The translations under genes and the position numbers were made by a program. DNA of 64,000 nucleotides from contig NC_067205.1 of NCBI RefSeq assembly GCF_026262505.1, positions 25,487,693-25,551,692 on the forward strand. Direction: 5' to 3'. Below the pieces are notes generated by a model that worked only from the letters and a program-made list of their open reading frames with translations, was not told the origin of the DNA and made no database searches. The stretch is from Trichomonas vaginalis G3 (lineage: Eukaryota; Parabasalia; Trichomonadida; Trichomonadidae). Positions within the stretch are counted from its first letter, which is position 1. Every line of letters begins with the position of its first letter. This document shows positions 9,392 to 19,348 of the stretch, piece after piece.

Positions 9392-10962
9392 TTATTCCTC
9401 ACTGTCGTCCGTAGCTAAGTTATAGTCATCTAATCTTATTATGGGGATGCCATTAGCACGCACCTGAATGGCAAAGCAACAATCCCTCATAAATCCAATA
9501 AGTGGCTTTGGTACGTTTTCAGTTGCTAGTTCAATAGGTCCTTTAACAGACAATTTGTATGTTATTGGAGCAGTAGATGTTTGACCTTGCTGGAAGCAAA
9601 AGTCCACTTCTGTTGGAAAACCACATAAGAAATGTGTGTTGTCATAGCTATCCCATTTCTGTTCCACACTACCATCATCCACCAATGACCTCATAACATC
9701 TTCATTAAATCCAATCATATCATTGTTTGTATTGCAGGCGTTCGCAACCATTCATAAAATACAGGTCCATATGATTTTCAGGTTCTGCAGGCATATTTCC
9801 ATAAGCTCCCATGGAAAGCTGAAGATATTTAAACTTAGGGTTCTCAAAATTAACATAATAGTTGTCTTTCTTTCTAAATAGTGCCCAAATACTTTTAACA
9901 TTAATAGGCGTATAAGCTGCTGTAAATGTTGCACTTGAACTATCTGTATTCTTTGAAATGAACCGTCCATAGGAATCCAATCCATAACTTTAACAGGAAA
10001 ACATAAAGCCTCGTTTGTATAATGTTCTACAAGTTCTGTATAAATGTTAGGGTCTAAAGAGAATGATTTGGATGAATGAAACATTCATTAAAATCCATCT
10101 TTGTTCGAAATAGTTGCTGGGTTACAGTTGTAATAGTAACTTTCCACTAGCTTCTACTGCCTTCGTTATCATAGTGAATGGTTCATTCCATGGAACAAAT
10201 TTATTTGTCGGTGGATTTGAATCTGAAGCAAATGCAACTTTAAGAGTTGGATTGAAAGCAATGATATCATTTACAGATATAGATGTGCATTGTAAGGCGT
10301 CGCTACTGAACTTTACTTTAAGCTGAATGTTACCAGCAAATGCAGGAATAAATCTTATAGCTTCTAATGGTAAAAACTTTTCTAACAGGAATTCTTAAAC
10401 GAAGCTTAAAATCAAATGATTTTCCTGCTGTAATTGGACCACTAACAATTTGTCCTGTTCTGCATGTTCCCGAATGACTCCATACATCTTCATGTCGAGT
10501 CTTTGAGAAAACATCTACTTTCTTTATTTGTTCGGTAGTTTGTGAGTTTGAAGTTATATATGCTTCTTCTCTTGCGTTGTCTTGAGAATATACGATACGA
10601 CCATTTGCAAGGATTTGATATCCAGCAACTGCATAGAAAGCGTCATCGAAACCAATCCAAAATCCTGGTGGGTTTGTTTTATTGGAACCTGAACCAATTT
10701 CTTTATCTACAATAAATTGACCTTCCATTTTATACGTAATGAATGTATTGTAAAGGTCCAACATATTTTCACCAGGAGGTGAGAGATTGAATGTTACCCA
10801 TGTATTATCTTTAGCAGTTCCAGGTTGTGATGGAATCTTTGCGTCAGAATATTTTCTATTAGTGTCACCAATTTGAACTGCATTGTCTATGATATCGAAA
10901 TATGAGCGAATCTGATGAATATGCTCTGCTGGAGTAAATTCGTTTAGCTGTTCGTTCTGCAT
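9392..10962 (-). pseudogene. Maverick C major capsid protein (double jelly roll), broken
   Basis: Family identified from its size of about 500 residues, its beta-rich composition, and its place among the small virion-type genes. It begins MQNEQLNEFTPAEHIHQI. The gene carries about three breaks. At 9594-9595 it shows the uninterrupted version of the site where C entered the capsid gene of B. Confidence 0.82.
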
Positions 10963-10989
10963 GTATTTACTTCAGATAAAAATATCTAT

Positions 10990-11416
10990 TTACTTCATTA
11001 TTCTCACTCTTCTTCTTGGCATTCGTGGTGGAAGTTGTTTCTTGACATTTTCAATGAACTGTACATTCTCTTTTGTCTCAACTTCTTTCACTGGCGGGTC
11101 AGGGTTCTTTGACTCGGTTTGTTTTTCAATGAAATTCACGAACTTTGCAATAAGCTCTTGGTTCGTTATTGAAAGTACATCTGGCTTCTTTTTTCTCTTG
11201 TTCTATTGACTTTTCAGTTTGAATAGAAGGTTTTATATGGACTTCACCCTTGCCATGCACCTTAATGTTGTCGCTTTCTGCATTCGCTAATGGAACCTTT
11301 CTTTTTCTTACATATATTTTACCATCTTTACTCTGACTTACGTAATAGAAAGGATGTTGTATTCCTCTGGCGTCATTTAATATAATAGACTCTCGTTCTG
11401 ATTTTGACAAGCTCAT
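10990..11416 (-). pseudogene. Maverick C ~125-aa basic protein, broken
   Basis: Counterpart of 29104-29481 in B, with FYYVSQSKDGKIYVRKRK near the N-terminus. About one or two breaks. It lies upstream of the capsid gene on the same strand and is divergent from the next gene. Confidence 0.65.
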
Positions 11417-11461
11417 TTTACATCGGTTAAAGTTTTAATTTTGTTTTTTATCTGCAGTCAA

Positions 11462-11734
11462 ATGACTCAGACAAGCCCTACGGACAAGACCCAAGGGGTC
11501 ATAGATGTTGAAGCGTTGAAGAAAGAAATTCGTGAGCAAATTTTATCCGAACTGAAGGAACAAAAACAAGAACAAAAGCCAGAGAGACCAAAGAGAAAAC
11601 TTAGTGAAAAACAACTTGCTGCATTAGCTGCTGGAAGACAAAAGAACCCACGTTTGCTGGCAAAGAAAGCTAGAGAAGAAGCAAAAGCAAAGAAAGAACA
11701 AAAAGCTAAAGAAGCTGAAGCAAAGAAAGAGTAA
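11462..11734 (+). CDS. Maverick basic coiled-coil protein, ~90 aa (C)
   Basis: Start at MTQTSPTDKTQG, preferred over an upstream Met because both copies align well from here. It contains RPKRKLSEKQLAALAAGR, a basic motif of a type seen in small virion or DNA-binding proteins, then a highly charged Ala/Lys/Glu helix. The length of the Ala/Lys/Glu tail differs between B and C. Function inferred only. Confidence 0.65.
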   Translation: MTQTSPTDKTQGVIDVEALKKEIREQILSELKEQKQEQKPERPKRKLSEKQLAALAAGRQKNPRLLAKKAREEAKAKKEQKAKEAEAKKE

Positions 11735-11758
11735 ATGGTTTATTTTTATCCGAATTAA

Positions 11759-12616
11759 ATGTATAGACAAATACCTTTATCTGTTGCGTTCAGTAGTGAA
11801 AACCCTGACGTCAAAATAAAGGGGAACAGAGTAACGTTTAAGTTTCCAACAGACTGGATTGTGAACATAAATGAAGAGAAGTACATTGGCATAACATCTA
11901 TGTATATAACACGTGCTTTCAGAAAGGTTGACTTTATACTTCAAGTCGAGATAGAAAATGACGAACAGTCTTTAAGCGCCCAAAACATTCACATATACAA
12001 ATACTTTAAAGACGATACAACATTGTTGCAATGTATGATTTCATTTAATGAAATGTTCGAGAAAAAGTTTAACATTGAAGTACAAACTTTACAGCCTTTA
12101 CGTGAGTTTCTTGCACAACTGAAAGAAGAAGGTAGTCAGCCACAACTTATAGACTTTCATTATGAATTTAATGAAAATGAAGATGGAACACATGACTGTC
12201 AGTTTGTTATATATTCACCATTCAATGAAGTCGCTAAAGAGAAAGAAAATCCATTACGTATAAGATTTCAAATCTCTGAACCAAGTGATGATTTCAAGAA
12301 TGTTTTCAATTATGATGCAATGCTTCCGAGGAAAAATGAATTTTCAAAGATTGTAACACCTGGCATTTGGGATAGAAAGCAAGCTATTCTTTTCTCTAAT
12401 ATAGCCAAAGGCGTTGAAAATGAGTTCATTGGTCATACAAGAACTTCATCACTTCCTAACCCTAAATACTATAAATTAACTGGCTTCAATCGTGAGTTTT
12501 GGATAGACATGTTCTCCACTCATGACCATAACTGCCCAGTGTTCTTACCTCCAGACCATAAAGACTGTCTCTACATCGAAGCACAATTGCTGAATTCAAC
12601 AATCGCAGTTTTATAA
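11759..12616 (+). CDS. Maverick structural candidate, 285 aa (C)
   Basis: Starts MYRQIPLSVAFSSENPD. Beta-rich, no membrane segment. The C-terminal pattern (YYKLTGF...F-x3-F..., then a short strand CLYIEAQLLNS) resembles the ends of the 269-aa and 294-aa proteins of the same element, so these may be related minor capsid or penton-like proteins. Compared with B, a central patch has diverged while both flanks are conserved. Confidence 0.6.
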   Translation: MYRQIPLSVAFSSENPDVKIKGNRVTFKFPTDWIVNINEEKYIGITSMYITRAFRKVDFILQVEIENDEQSLSAQNIHIYKYFKDDTTLLQCMISFNEMFEKKFNIEVQTLQPLREFLAQLKEEGSQPQLIDFHYEFNENEDGTHDCQFVIYSPFNEVAKEKENPLRIRFQISEPSDDFKNVFNYDAMLPRKNEFSKIVTPGIWDRKQAILFSNIAKGVENEFIGHTRTSSLPNPKYYKLTGFNREFWIDMFSTHDHNCPVFLPPDHKDCLYIEAQLLNSTIAVL

Positions 12617-12663
12617 ATAACCTCATAAATGACATCATAAATGACAAAAATAAACGACTTCAT

Positions 12664-12687
12664 GGGCTTCGCCTTGCCGCTAGCGGC
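12664..12687. repeat. Decayed double hairpin between convergent genes
   Basis: GGC-TTC-GCC followed by GCCGC-TA-GCGGC. The same arrangement as the 27-bp inserts in reverse, but shorter by a few bases. It lies between the 285-aa gene and the polymerase gene; the B counterpart has a different sequence there. Confidence 0.45.
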
Positions 12688-12708
12688 TTATTTTTATCAT
12701 TTATGACC

Positions 12709-15502
12709 TCAGAACTTCAACTTACGAATAAAGCTTGTTTTAGTCGTTATTGAGAAGTTAAACTTTTCAGCAAAGCAAGGACTAGAAGACTTACATAAGT
12801 CAAATCCAATCTCTTGACCGTCATAAAGTGCTTTATATAACTGCATAACACTGAACTCAGAGTCTTTGTCATATGTTCCTTGCGGAACCATTAAACCTTT
12901 ATCTTCATCATAGAAACACTGAACAGAGTCAGGAAACATTTCATTAGCGGTTAAAGCAATAACATCTTGCTTCACGCCTTTCATTCTGCAGTGAAATGCA
13001 ACTTCATTTAAATCGTTAGTGAGTAAGTCTATGTAGGTCTTCTTTCCACAAAATATTGACTTGTATGCTAAACTTTGTTTTCCAGGTGTTATTTCTGCGA
13101 AGTCACTATGAAACTGACCAAGGTTTTTACCAATGAGAACTCTTCCATAACGTTTCTCAAACTCTTCAGCTAAACGTGGTATGTCTTCATTGTAAATGTG
13201 CATCGAATCTGTATCCTGATAAAATGCTTTTAATCCTAAGTCTTCAATCGTGCAAAACACTTCATTCATTATTCTCTTCGACATAGACAGAATATTAACT
13301 TACAAACTTACACGCTTCAGAAATGACACCAGTTCTGTTGTCATTTGCTAATAAAACATTGCTGTAGTAGTTGTATGGAAATACTTCTTTCGGTCCTGTT
13401 TGTAAGTTAAACATAGCAGGAAATAGTTTAAGCTTCTTATTTATAACACTGTAAGAGTCTTTTATAATAATTGCCCTTCCTTTATATAAGCCAGTTATTT
13501 GCATTGTTCGTGAACCTTTAATGATGGGAGTTCCTTTCACTTCTGTCATGTGTCTTAAGATGAAGTTTATATCATAACTGAGGTTATGGAAATATATTAA
13601 ACTCTTGTCAGGAAGTCGTTCCAAAAATTCTGTTGCACAGTTCTGACCCCAAATGCTTTCACTCACTGAACCATCTTCACTGTCGTAACATATGTTAAAA
13701 GCTTTATGAAAGCTGTCTGTGCTACATTCAAAGTCAGCAAAGAAAACGTGCTCAGGAATGAACTTGCACTTATTTTTATTTACTTCTTTTGACTCTGCTT
13801 TCTTCTTCAGTTGTACACAATACTTTGGAGCATATGTCAAATCTTTAAATGGTGCAAGGTTCTGTTTATATAAGTCAGTCGTATATGTGAAAAGTTCTCC
13901 ATAAGAAATAGGTTCGAAATATTTGCACTCCCACAATGTTTTCATAACATCCCATAACGGTGTTGTTCTATCATAACGAACTACATATTTATCTTCTCTC
14001 TTTGTATAAATCTTCATCTGTTTCTCAATGTTCATTCCACCACACTCCTTCAAGATTTCTATATAGTTGTGAATGAAATATGTTGTCATTGGTAATCTTT
14101 CATTTAGCATGTAGTGGTGTTCAACAAGAAGTAAGTCAATAGTTCGAGCAGTTTCACATTCTTTTGGTATGTAGTGAATTATTCTGTTATCTTTGGAGTT
14201 GTCGAAATAACCAATGGTAACATTAATTGCTATACCGGTTGCGTCAGAAATTTCTTGTACTTTACTTTGAGGAAAGTCTCTAACACGAATGACTTCTCTC
14301 ATGTGGTCAATAGTTTCTTCATTTACTCCAGCCTGAATGCAAGCATAAACGAAACAATTGTCTTCTGTCATAAGTGTTGCAGTTCTTTTGTTCAGTTCAT
14401 TGAAGATTTGGTAGCGTTCAAGATTTATAGGTAATGTGCAAAGATACTTCCAGAACTGACCGCTTCTCTTCTTATAAAACTTCTTTTCACCAAGGATTTC
14501 ATTCCAGAAGTCATCTATATCTTGTTTATCTCCTGTTTGTTTAAGTCTGTTCAATAATCTTTTCTGTCTTTCTGTCAGTGTGCTTTCATCTCTATATGGT
14601 CGCTTCTGTGGCTTTCCTTTCTTTACATCTGACATCGTTAAGCCTTCATATTCTGTTAAATCATACATCTTTATTTCAGTAAGATTCTTTATGTTTGTCA
14701 AGAAGAAGTCATAGTGCATTTCAACAATACCTGCAGCATTTGCTTCTATCTCTGATATAAAGTTCTCCTTCAAGCGCTGATGTAGTAATGTTCCAATATT
14801 ATTGAGGTTTAACGTAGAACATTCATACTTTCCACCAAGTTTATAACATACCATCCATCTCTGTTGTGAGTTTATTTTAATCTTCTCTAAGAGTCTCATG
14901 AAAACCTTACCGAAATGTTTGTGTAAGTAGTCTCTGTTTGGTTCATCTAAAGCTTCGATGTTAAAGTCAATGAGTCTATTGCCTGACTTCACATTTCTCT
15001 TCCTATTCTCTTCATCTTTCTTTAACCATCTCTCACCTTCTTTTGGTTTGTCGTCAATGGAACGAATGACATCGTTAGCTTTGCGAACTTGTTCTATAGC
15101 ATTTTTAAACATCTCTCTTCTCTGTTGTTTCAGTGTGTCATCTTTCTTTCGTGTTTCACCAACGTTTGAGTTCGTAAGTTCAAACATCTCTTGACGAACA
15201 TCATGAGAAAGAGCTTTACGAGTATGACCAACGTTCGCATTTGTTATGTCAAACATCTCACGCCTTACTTCATGAGGTATTGAACGTCTATGATATAAGT
15301 CAATAGCAACGTCATTTAAAGGAAATGCTCTTGCATTTATGAACTCATGAATTCTATCATAAGTTATTTCACCATTGTAGTCATTGAGAATGTCAGCGAG
15401 TGCTTTTTTGTTTGTCGCGTAATGTTTTGCAACATCTATGTTAGCTTCTGTAAGAAGTTGTTTTATTTCCGAGTGTTCTAACTTAGACAACTTCCGATAC
15501 AT
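12709..15502 (-). pseudogene. Maverick C protein-primed DNA polymerase B, broken
   Basis: Family B polymerase. The exonuclease motif FADFECS, the exonuclease II-like YFHNLSYDINF and the polymerase motif C DTDSM are visible. The N-terminal ~250 residues carry tandem copies of a motif like HEVRREMFDITNANVG, more copies than in B. The gene is broken (about one major break) and cannot encode a whole enzyme. Polinton polymerases of this type replicate the element from protein-primed TIR ends. Confidence 0.88.
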
Positions 15503-15594
15503 CTTTAGTAGGAAATAAAAAAATATTTTTTTGAAAAAATTAGATTAGATTTTTTTTAAGTTATTTTTCAAAATAATTTAATATTTTTATTTTA

Positions 15595-16068
15595 ATGAAA
15601 CACATGCAAGATTGCAAGTTCTTTTCATACAATGCTCTCGCTACTGCCATCAAGAATGAGTTCAATGGTGCTTCAAACGTTAATGTTATCTTTAACAAGA
15701 AGTTTGTGAAAGAATCTAAGTTTGGTCAGTATGTCAGACCATTAGCTATTGTCATTGACCGCAAACGTTATACTTCACAAGAGTTAGCAGTAGTTTTGAA
15801 ACAAAAGGGTTTCTTCGTGAATGTCAAAGATACTCATTATACTGTCATAAAGAACTCTAACATTGACTTCTTCAGTATTGCTATGAATCTTTCCGAACAG
15901 AAAGAATATAAGAAGGGTGAAACAAATGTGAAATATTATCCTTCATCTCTGAAGACAATAACGAACAAAGATGTTATACAGAAATTCTTACCAAAGGTTG
16001 AAGAAGCTTCTATTGACATTGACGAAGAAAGTGAAATGGTTGAAGAAATTGACCCTGACGTCATTTAA
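15595..16068 (+). CDS. Conserved Maverick protein, 157 aa (C)
   Basis: Divergent from the polymerase gene across a short AT-rich promoter-like gap rich in T and A runs. Begins MKHMQDCKFFSYNALATAIK; mixed alpha/beta with an acidic tail. About 95% identical to the B copy. Family not recognised; a DNA-replication accessory role is suggested only by its position. Confidence 0.65.
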   Translation: MKHMQDCKFFSYNALATAIKNEFNGASNVNVIFNKKFVKESKFGQYVRPLAIVIDRKRYTSQELAVVLKQKGFFVNVKDTHYTVIKNSNIDFFSIAMNLSEQKEYKKGETNVKYYPSSLKTITNKDVIQKFLPKVEEASIDIDEESEMVEEIDPDVI

Positions 16069-16084
16069 GCAAAAATATATTTTT

Positions 16085-16930
16085 TTATTCTTCCTCTTTG
16101 AAGTTATCGAAATATTCTGTTATTTTTTCCTTCAGTAATGGTAAGTCTTCTTTGAATGTAAGTATTGTGCAACCTTTGATGTCATAGTGTGTTTGAGGAA
16201 GAGTACTTTTGACAATTTCCTTTATTTGCTCATTCGGTGTCATTGAAATCGGTAAGTTTTCACGATAGAACCAGTTTCTGTCAGATTTGTAAATCTTAGC
16301 AAGGTCATAAAAGCTCTTGTTGTTTCTTCTGACTAAATGCAACATAACCATATCTTTATCTTCTTCTTTCTCCAACTCTTCAGTATATATCATATACTTA
16401 TAACTCTTTTCCTTTCCTTTTGGTACTGAACGTGGTATTCTTTTCTGTATGCTTTTGTCTTTGGATTCAATGACTTCATCTTTTGCTTGAAGTTTCTTTT
16501 CCATCTCTCCACGTTCTGCTTTATATAGTTCATCTAACATCATGAAAATATAACAAGCATAACGAGGTGAAGCCCACATTGCTACAGCATTTACTAAAAG
16601 TCTATGAACATAATATCCTTTCAAACCAGGTGCCAAATTCTTGCGATTTTCATACGGAATCTCTTCTCTCGGTTTTCCGAGGGAAGCAATCATATGAGGA
16701 AATTCTTCTAAAAGTTCTTTTGTCTGTTGGTTTTCAAACCAATGATATGCTTGCTTTGTAGAACGAAGAGCATTCATTATACTTTGCATTTGGTACATGT
16801 CATCTTTGACCGAACGAATGAGGCGAAGTTGTTTGTTATATTGTATGTATTCATATTCTTCATTTATGGCTTCATGAACGATAGCAGTTGTTGTGTTCTC
16901 TGATGTTGACATTACTGTCTTTACATACAA
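16085..16930 (-). CDS. KilA-N/DUF3627-like DNA-binding protein (C cassette)
   Basis: The central region has the KilA-N look: AYHWFENQQTKELL, then GYYVHRLLVNAVAMWASPRY, followed by a coiled coil and a C-terminal MYTEEL...FYDLAKIYKS-type domain like DUF3627. Such proteins are common in large DNA viruses of eukaryotes and bind DNA. The gene is absent from B. Upstream (16952-16969) is AAAACTAACTTTATTTTT, shared with the two other cassette genes. Two starts six residues apart are possible. Confidence 0.75.
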   Translation of the reverse strand: MYVKTVMSTSENTTTAIVHEAINEEYEYIQYNKQLRLIRSVKDDMYQMQSIMNALRSTKQAYHWFENQQTKELLEEFPHMIASLGKPREEIPYENRKNLAPGLKGYYVHRLLVNAVAMWASPRYACYIFMMLDELYKAERGEMEKKLQAKDEVIESKDKSIQKRIPRSVPKGKEKSYKYMIYTEELEKEEDKDMVMLHLVRRNNKSFYDLAKIYKSDRNWFYRENLPISMTPNEQIKEIVKSTLPQTHYDIKGCTILTFKEDLPLLKEKITEYFDNFKEEE

Positions 16931-17068
16931 AATAAAAAAATAAATAAAAATAAAACTAACTTTATTTTTATCTTTTATGAAAATTCATGAAATTTGGTCA
17001 TTTTCAGCAAAAATATAATTTAGGTGAAGAGGTGAGATTTCACCAGTTTTCTCACCTAATTTTTCACC
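16914..17068. promoter_or_regulatory. Shared upstream region plus GGTGA cluster between the cassette genes of C
   Basis: AT-rich stretch containing AAAACTAACTTTATTTTT and AAATTCATGAAA, then four or more GGTGA/TCACC motifs in both orientations. A close copy of this whole arrangement lies upstream of the 313-aa gene at 18021-18214. Candidate promoter and protein-binding site. Confidence 0.5.
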
Positions 17069-17077
17069 CCAGTTATT

Positions 17078-18019
17078 TTATAAGCATTTTACATGAATTG
17101 TACGATGTATATTTGAAATTCTAAACAATTTCGTAGCTTCTATTTCTTCTGTCAGTATGTCAAAAGTTTTAACAATGCCGAAAGTTTCTTTATACTTCTT
17201 CTTGACGTCAGATAGAAGGAAATCGTCAGCTGTTGGATAGTTTTTGTTCAGAAATGCTAACATGTCCATTTTATCTTCTGCTGGTTTCTCTACTTCTTTC
17301 TTTAAGTCAGCATAGTCGTTTCTCATACGTTCTATCTCTTTTAGTGAGTAGTTATATTTCCTCATTGCTGCTTTACATTTTGAACATTGCGGATTCATTT
17401 TTGCGTTATACATTGAAACATTACCAGCTAGAACAACTAAGGCGTCAATGGTTTTCTTTAACTCAAAAGTTGTTGGTTTTATTTGTCCATTCCATATTTT
17501 ACATCTTTTATCTTTATCTCTTATCTGCCGCACACATTCAGCAACTAATGAAACAAAGTTATCGTAAGTCTTAAACTCCTCAGATTTATATATGTCAGAA
17601 ATGTTTTTATAAACCATGTCGCAATCTTTGTTCATAACTTTATGGTTGCAATGATATCCTAGAAACTCATAGTTTACTTTACGTATGAACTTCTTTATTT
17701 CTACTGAGTCAGTTGGTTTCACTTCTATTTCATCGAATTCATGAATAGTGAGCTTTTGTTGTTGGATTTCAGGCAATTTGGGTAAATGGTCAATAATGTC
17801 CTGCATGTCATAAAGATACTGTTCATTTGTTTCATCTTTCGCACTACAGTCTAAATTACTTGTTAAAAGTTCTTGCTTAATTCTTTGTATTTCTGTCTCA
17901 AAAGTATATGAAGAAGGAATGAAGCTTTTCATCTCTACCAACATAGATGTAGGATTCATGACTAGCGAGTTTGGTGCTGAAGTTGTTTGAATTGTTGTAG
18001 AACCTATTGTTGAAATCAT
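17078..18019 (-). CDS. Unknown 313-aa protein (C cassette)
   Basis: Not recognised. Thr/Ser-rich N-terminus, then a helical, charged body with a CSKCKAAMRKYNYS stretch (Cys-x2-Cys) and a following coiled coil, and a C-terminal basic end. Found only in C. Clusters of GGTGA/TCACC flank it on both sides, and the same 18-bp upstream motif as the KilA-N gene lies at 18055-18072. Confidence 0.6.
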   Translation of the reverse strand: MISTIGSTTIQTTSAPNSLVMNPTSMLVEMKSFIPSSYTFETEIQRIKQELLTSNLDCSAKDETNEQYLYDMQDIIDHLPKLPEIQQQKLTIHEFDEIEVKPTDSVEIKKFIRKVNYEFLGYHCNHKVMNKDCDMVYKNISDIYKSEEFKTYDNFVSLVAECVRQIRDKDKRCKIWNGQIKPTTFELKKTIDALVVLAGNVSMYNAKMNPQCSKCKAAMRKYNYSLKEIERMRNDYADLKKEVEKPAEDKMDMLAFLNKNYPTADDFLLSDVKKKYKETFGIVKTFDILTEEIEATKLFRISNIHRTIHVKCL

Positions 18020-18020
18020 A

Positions 18021-18214
18021 TCTTTACATACAAGATAAAAAAATAAATAAAAATAAAACTAACTTTATTTTTTCTATCTTAAGGAAATTCATGAAAATTC
18101 ACGAGAAAGCAAAAGCAATCTGAGCCGCTAAGCGGTGAGAAAACAGGTGAAAAAGGAGGTGAGAAATTAGGTGAGAAATTAGGTGAAATCTCACCTCTTC
18201 ACCTAAAATATATT
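18021..18214. promoter_or_regulatory. Second copy of upstream region and GGTGA cluster
   Basis: Repeats the upstream block of the KilA-N gene, followed by five AGGTGA-type motifs facing one way and two facing the other. A small hairpin CCGC-TAA-GCGG sits at 18126-18136. It separates the cassette from the convergent 3' end of the integrase gene. Confidence 0.5.
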
Positions 18215-18243
18215 TTTGTCTGATTTACATCTAATGAAAAAGT

Positions 18244-19329
18244 TTAGAAGAATTTTCTTATTCTTTCTGGCATATTTTTGTCTTTCCAGTACTCCCGCTC
18301 TAATGGTCCCAGATGTGTTGGCTTCGATTCTCTCAAGTTCTTAGATGGTATAACATCTTCAACGCCTCCTTCATATCTTACTTTATAAGTGTCATCGTTT
18401 GTGTTATAGCCAAGTATTTCAATAACCACTCCTCGCTTTGCTTCGTCAATGATTTCAGCAAGTTTGCCATTACTACTTTCGACTAATTTATGACGAGGGT
18501 AAAACGCTATGGAGTCGTCAGCAGCTTTTATAAGATATCCATTACCTTGCGTAGAGTCTACGATATAATAATTTCGACTTAACCTTAAACGTTTCTTTGT
18601 CAACGGTTTGTCGTCAAGAACTACACGAACTTTTGTACCAGGAATGAGGGTAAATTGTGTTGAATTTCTGATATTTTGTGTTTGACTTCGTTTCTTTTGT
18701 ATATACTTTTCTTCTTGTTGTTGTGTCATTGAATTTGGTGTATGTCCTGTTGTAGAATGTGTTGAGGAATTATATACTTCGAGAAAATGTTTCATTGTTT
18801 CTTCGGTAAAGTCTCGCTCTTGATTTAAATCTCTGAGCGTTCTTATGAAGCGGTTTATGATGCCGAGTATGTTATGGTTATGGTCTTCAGTAGTGTAGTG
18901 AGTTATGTTATGCTTAATGAGAAAATCTGTGATTTCATTGCTGAGGTATGCACTGTCTTGGTCTGATGTTAAAGTACTTGGGCTATGTTCTGCTACAAAC
19001 TTTTGTAAAACTCTTAACACTTCACGAGTTCCTTTATTCCTCATTGGATATGCATATGCTTTGCGAGTGTTAACATTAATGAAGATGAGGAATGGTTTAT
19101 GTCCTCCTTTTCTGCTTTGAACGAGAGTGTCAAATTGGTATGCGTCAGGAGTGTTGGAGTAAATTGGTAAAAAGTAGTCGTAAGGGTTTATTTTTGTTTG
19201 ATGTACAACATTTTTGTCAAAGAACTTTTTAACTTCAGCTCTGTTAGTAAATCCCCAACTTTTTGCTGCTTCATTGAACTTCTTAAATGACCTCCATGGA
19301 TGTTGTTCGAATACTTCTTTCAAGCTCAT
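18244..19329 (-). CDS. Maverick retroviral-type integrase, 361 aa (C)
   Basis: The rve integrase core is seen around YQFDTLVQSRKGG, ...LIFINVNTRKAYAYPM, and LTSDQDSAYLSNEI, followed by INRFIRTLRDLNQ. The C-terminal part (GTKVRVVLDD... then VVIEILGYNTNDDTYKVRYEGG) fits an SH3-like plus chromodomain-like tail known from Maverick integrases. Such enzymes insert the element and produce 5-6 bp target duplications, as seen for C. Reading frame open throughout. Confidence 0.9.
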   Translation of the reverse strand: MSLKEVFEQHPWRSFKKFNEAAKSWGFTNRAEVKKFFDKNVVHQTKINPYDYFLPIYSNTPDAYQFDTLVQSRKGGHKPFLIFINVNTRKAYAYPMRNKGTREVLRVLQKFVAEHSPSTLTSDQDSAYLSNEITDFLIKHNITHYTTEDHNHNILGIINRFIRTLRDLNQERDFTEETMKHFLEVYNSSTHSTTGHTPNSMTQQQEEKYIQKKRSQTQNIRNSTQFTLIPGTKVRVVLDDKPLTKKRLRLSRNYYIVDSTQGNGYLIKAADDSIAFYPRHKLVESSNGKLAEIIDEAKRGVVIEILGYNTNDDTYKVRYEGGVEDVIPSKNLRESKPTHLGPLEREYWKDKNMPERIRKFF

Positions 19330-19348
19330 TTATGTAAAGTTAAAGAGT

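Larger units (their letters stand above)
2777..9594. repeat. Tandem array of Maverick left ends, period 1,774-1,775 bp
   Basis: Four near-identical consecutive units. Each full unit runs from a Maverick terminus (4274, 6048, 7823) through the TIR gene, the 81-aa gene, the 152-aa gene and the last ~200 bp of the capsid gene. The first unit has a B-type terminus (2621) that switches to C-type sequence at about 2777. The capsid fragment always ends at the same base, where C inserted into B. The likely origin is unequal exchange between the left ends of B and C after C landed in B. An assembly artefact in such a repeat cannot be excluded. Confidence 0.9.

Noticed and set aside
2777-9594. Regular repeats that might suggest a CRISPR array or satellite DNA
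   Set aside because: The unit is 1.77 kb with genes and a Maverick terminus, far from CRISPR repeat-spacer form. The iterons at 35190-38475 are also too long and lack unique spacers of constant size.
15595-16068. 157-aa Maverick protein as the expected cysteine protease
   Set aside because: No convincing His...Asp/Glu...Cys pattern of the adenain/Ulp1 type was seen. Left as unknown.
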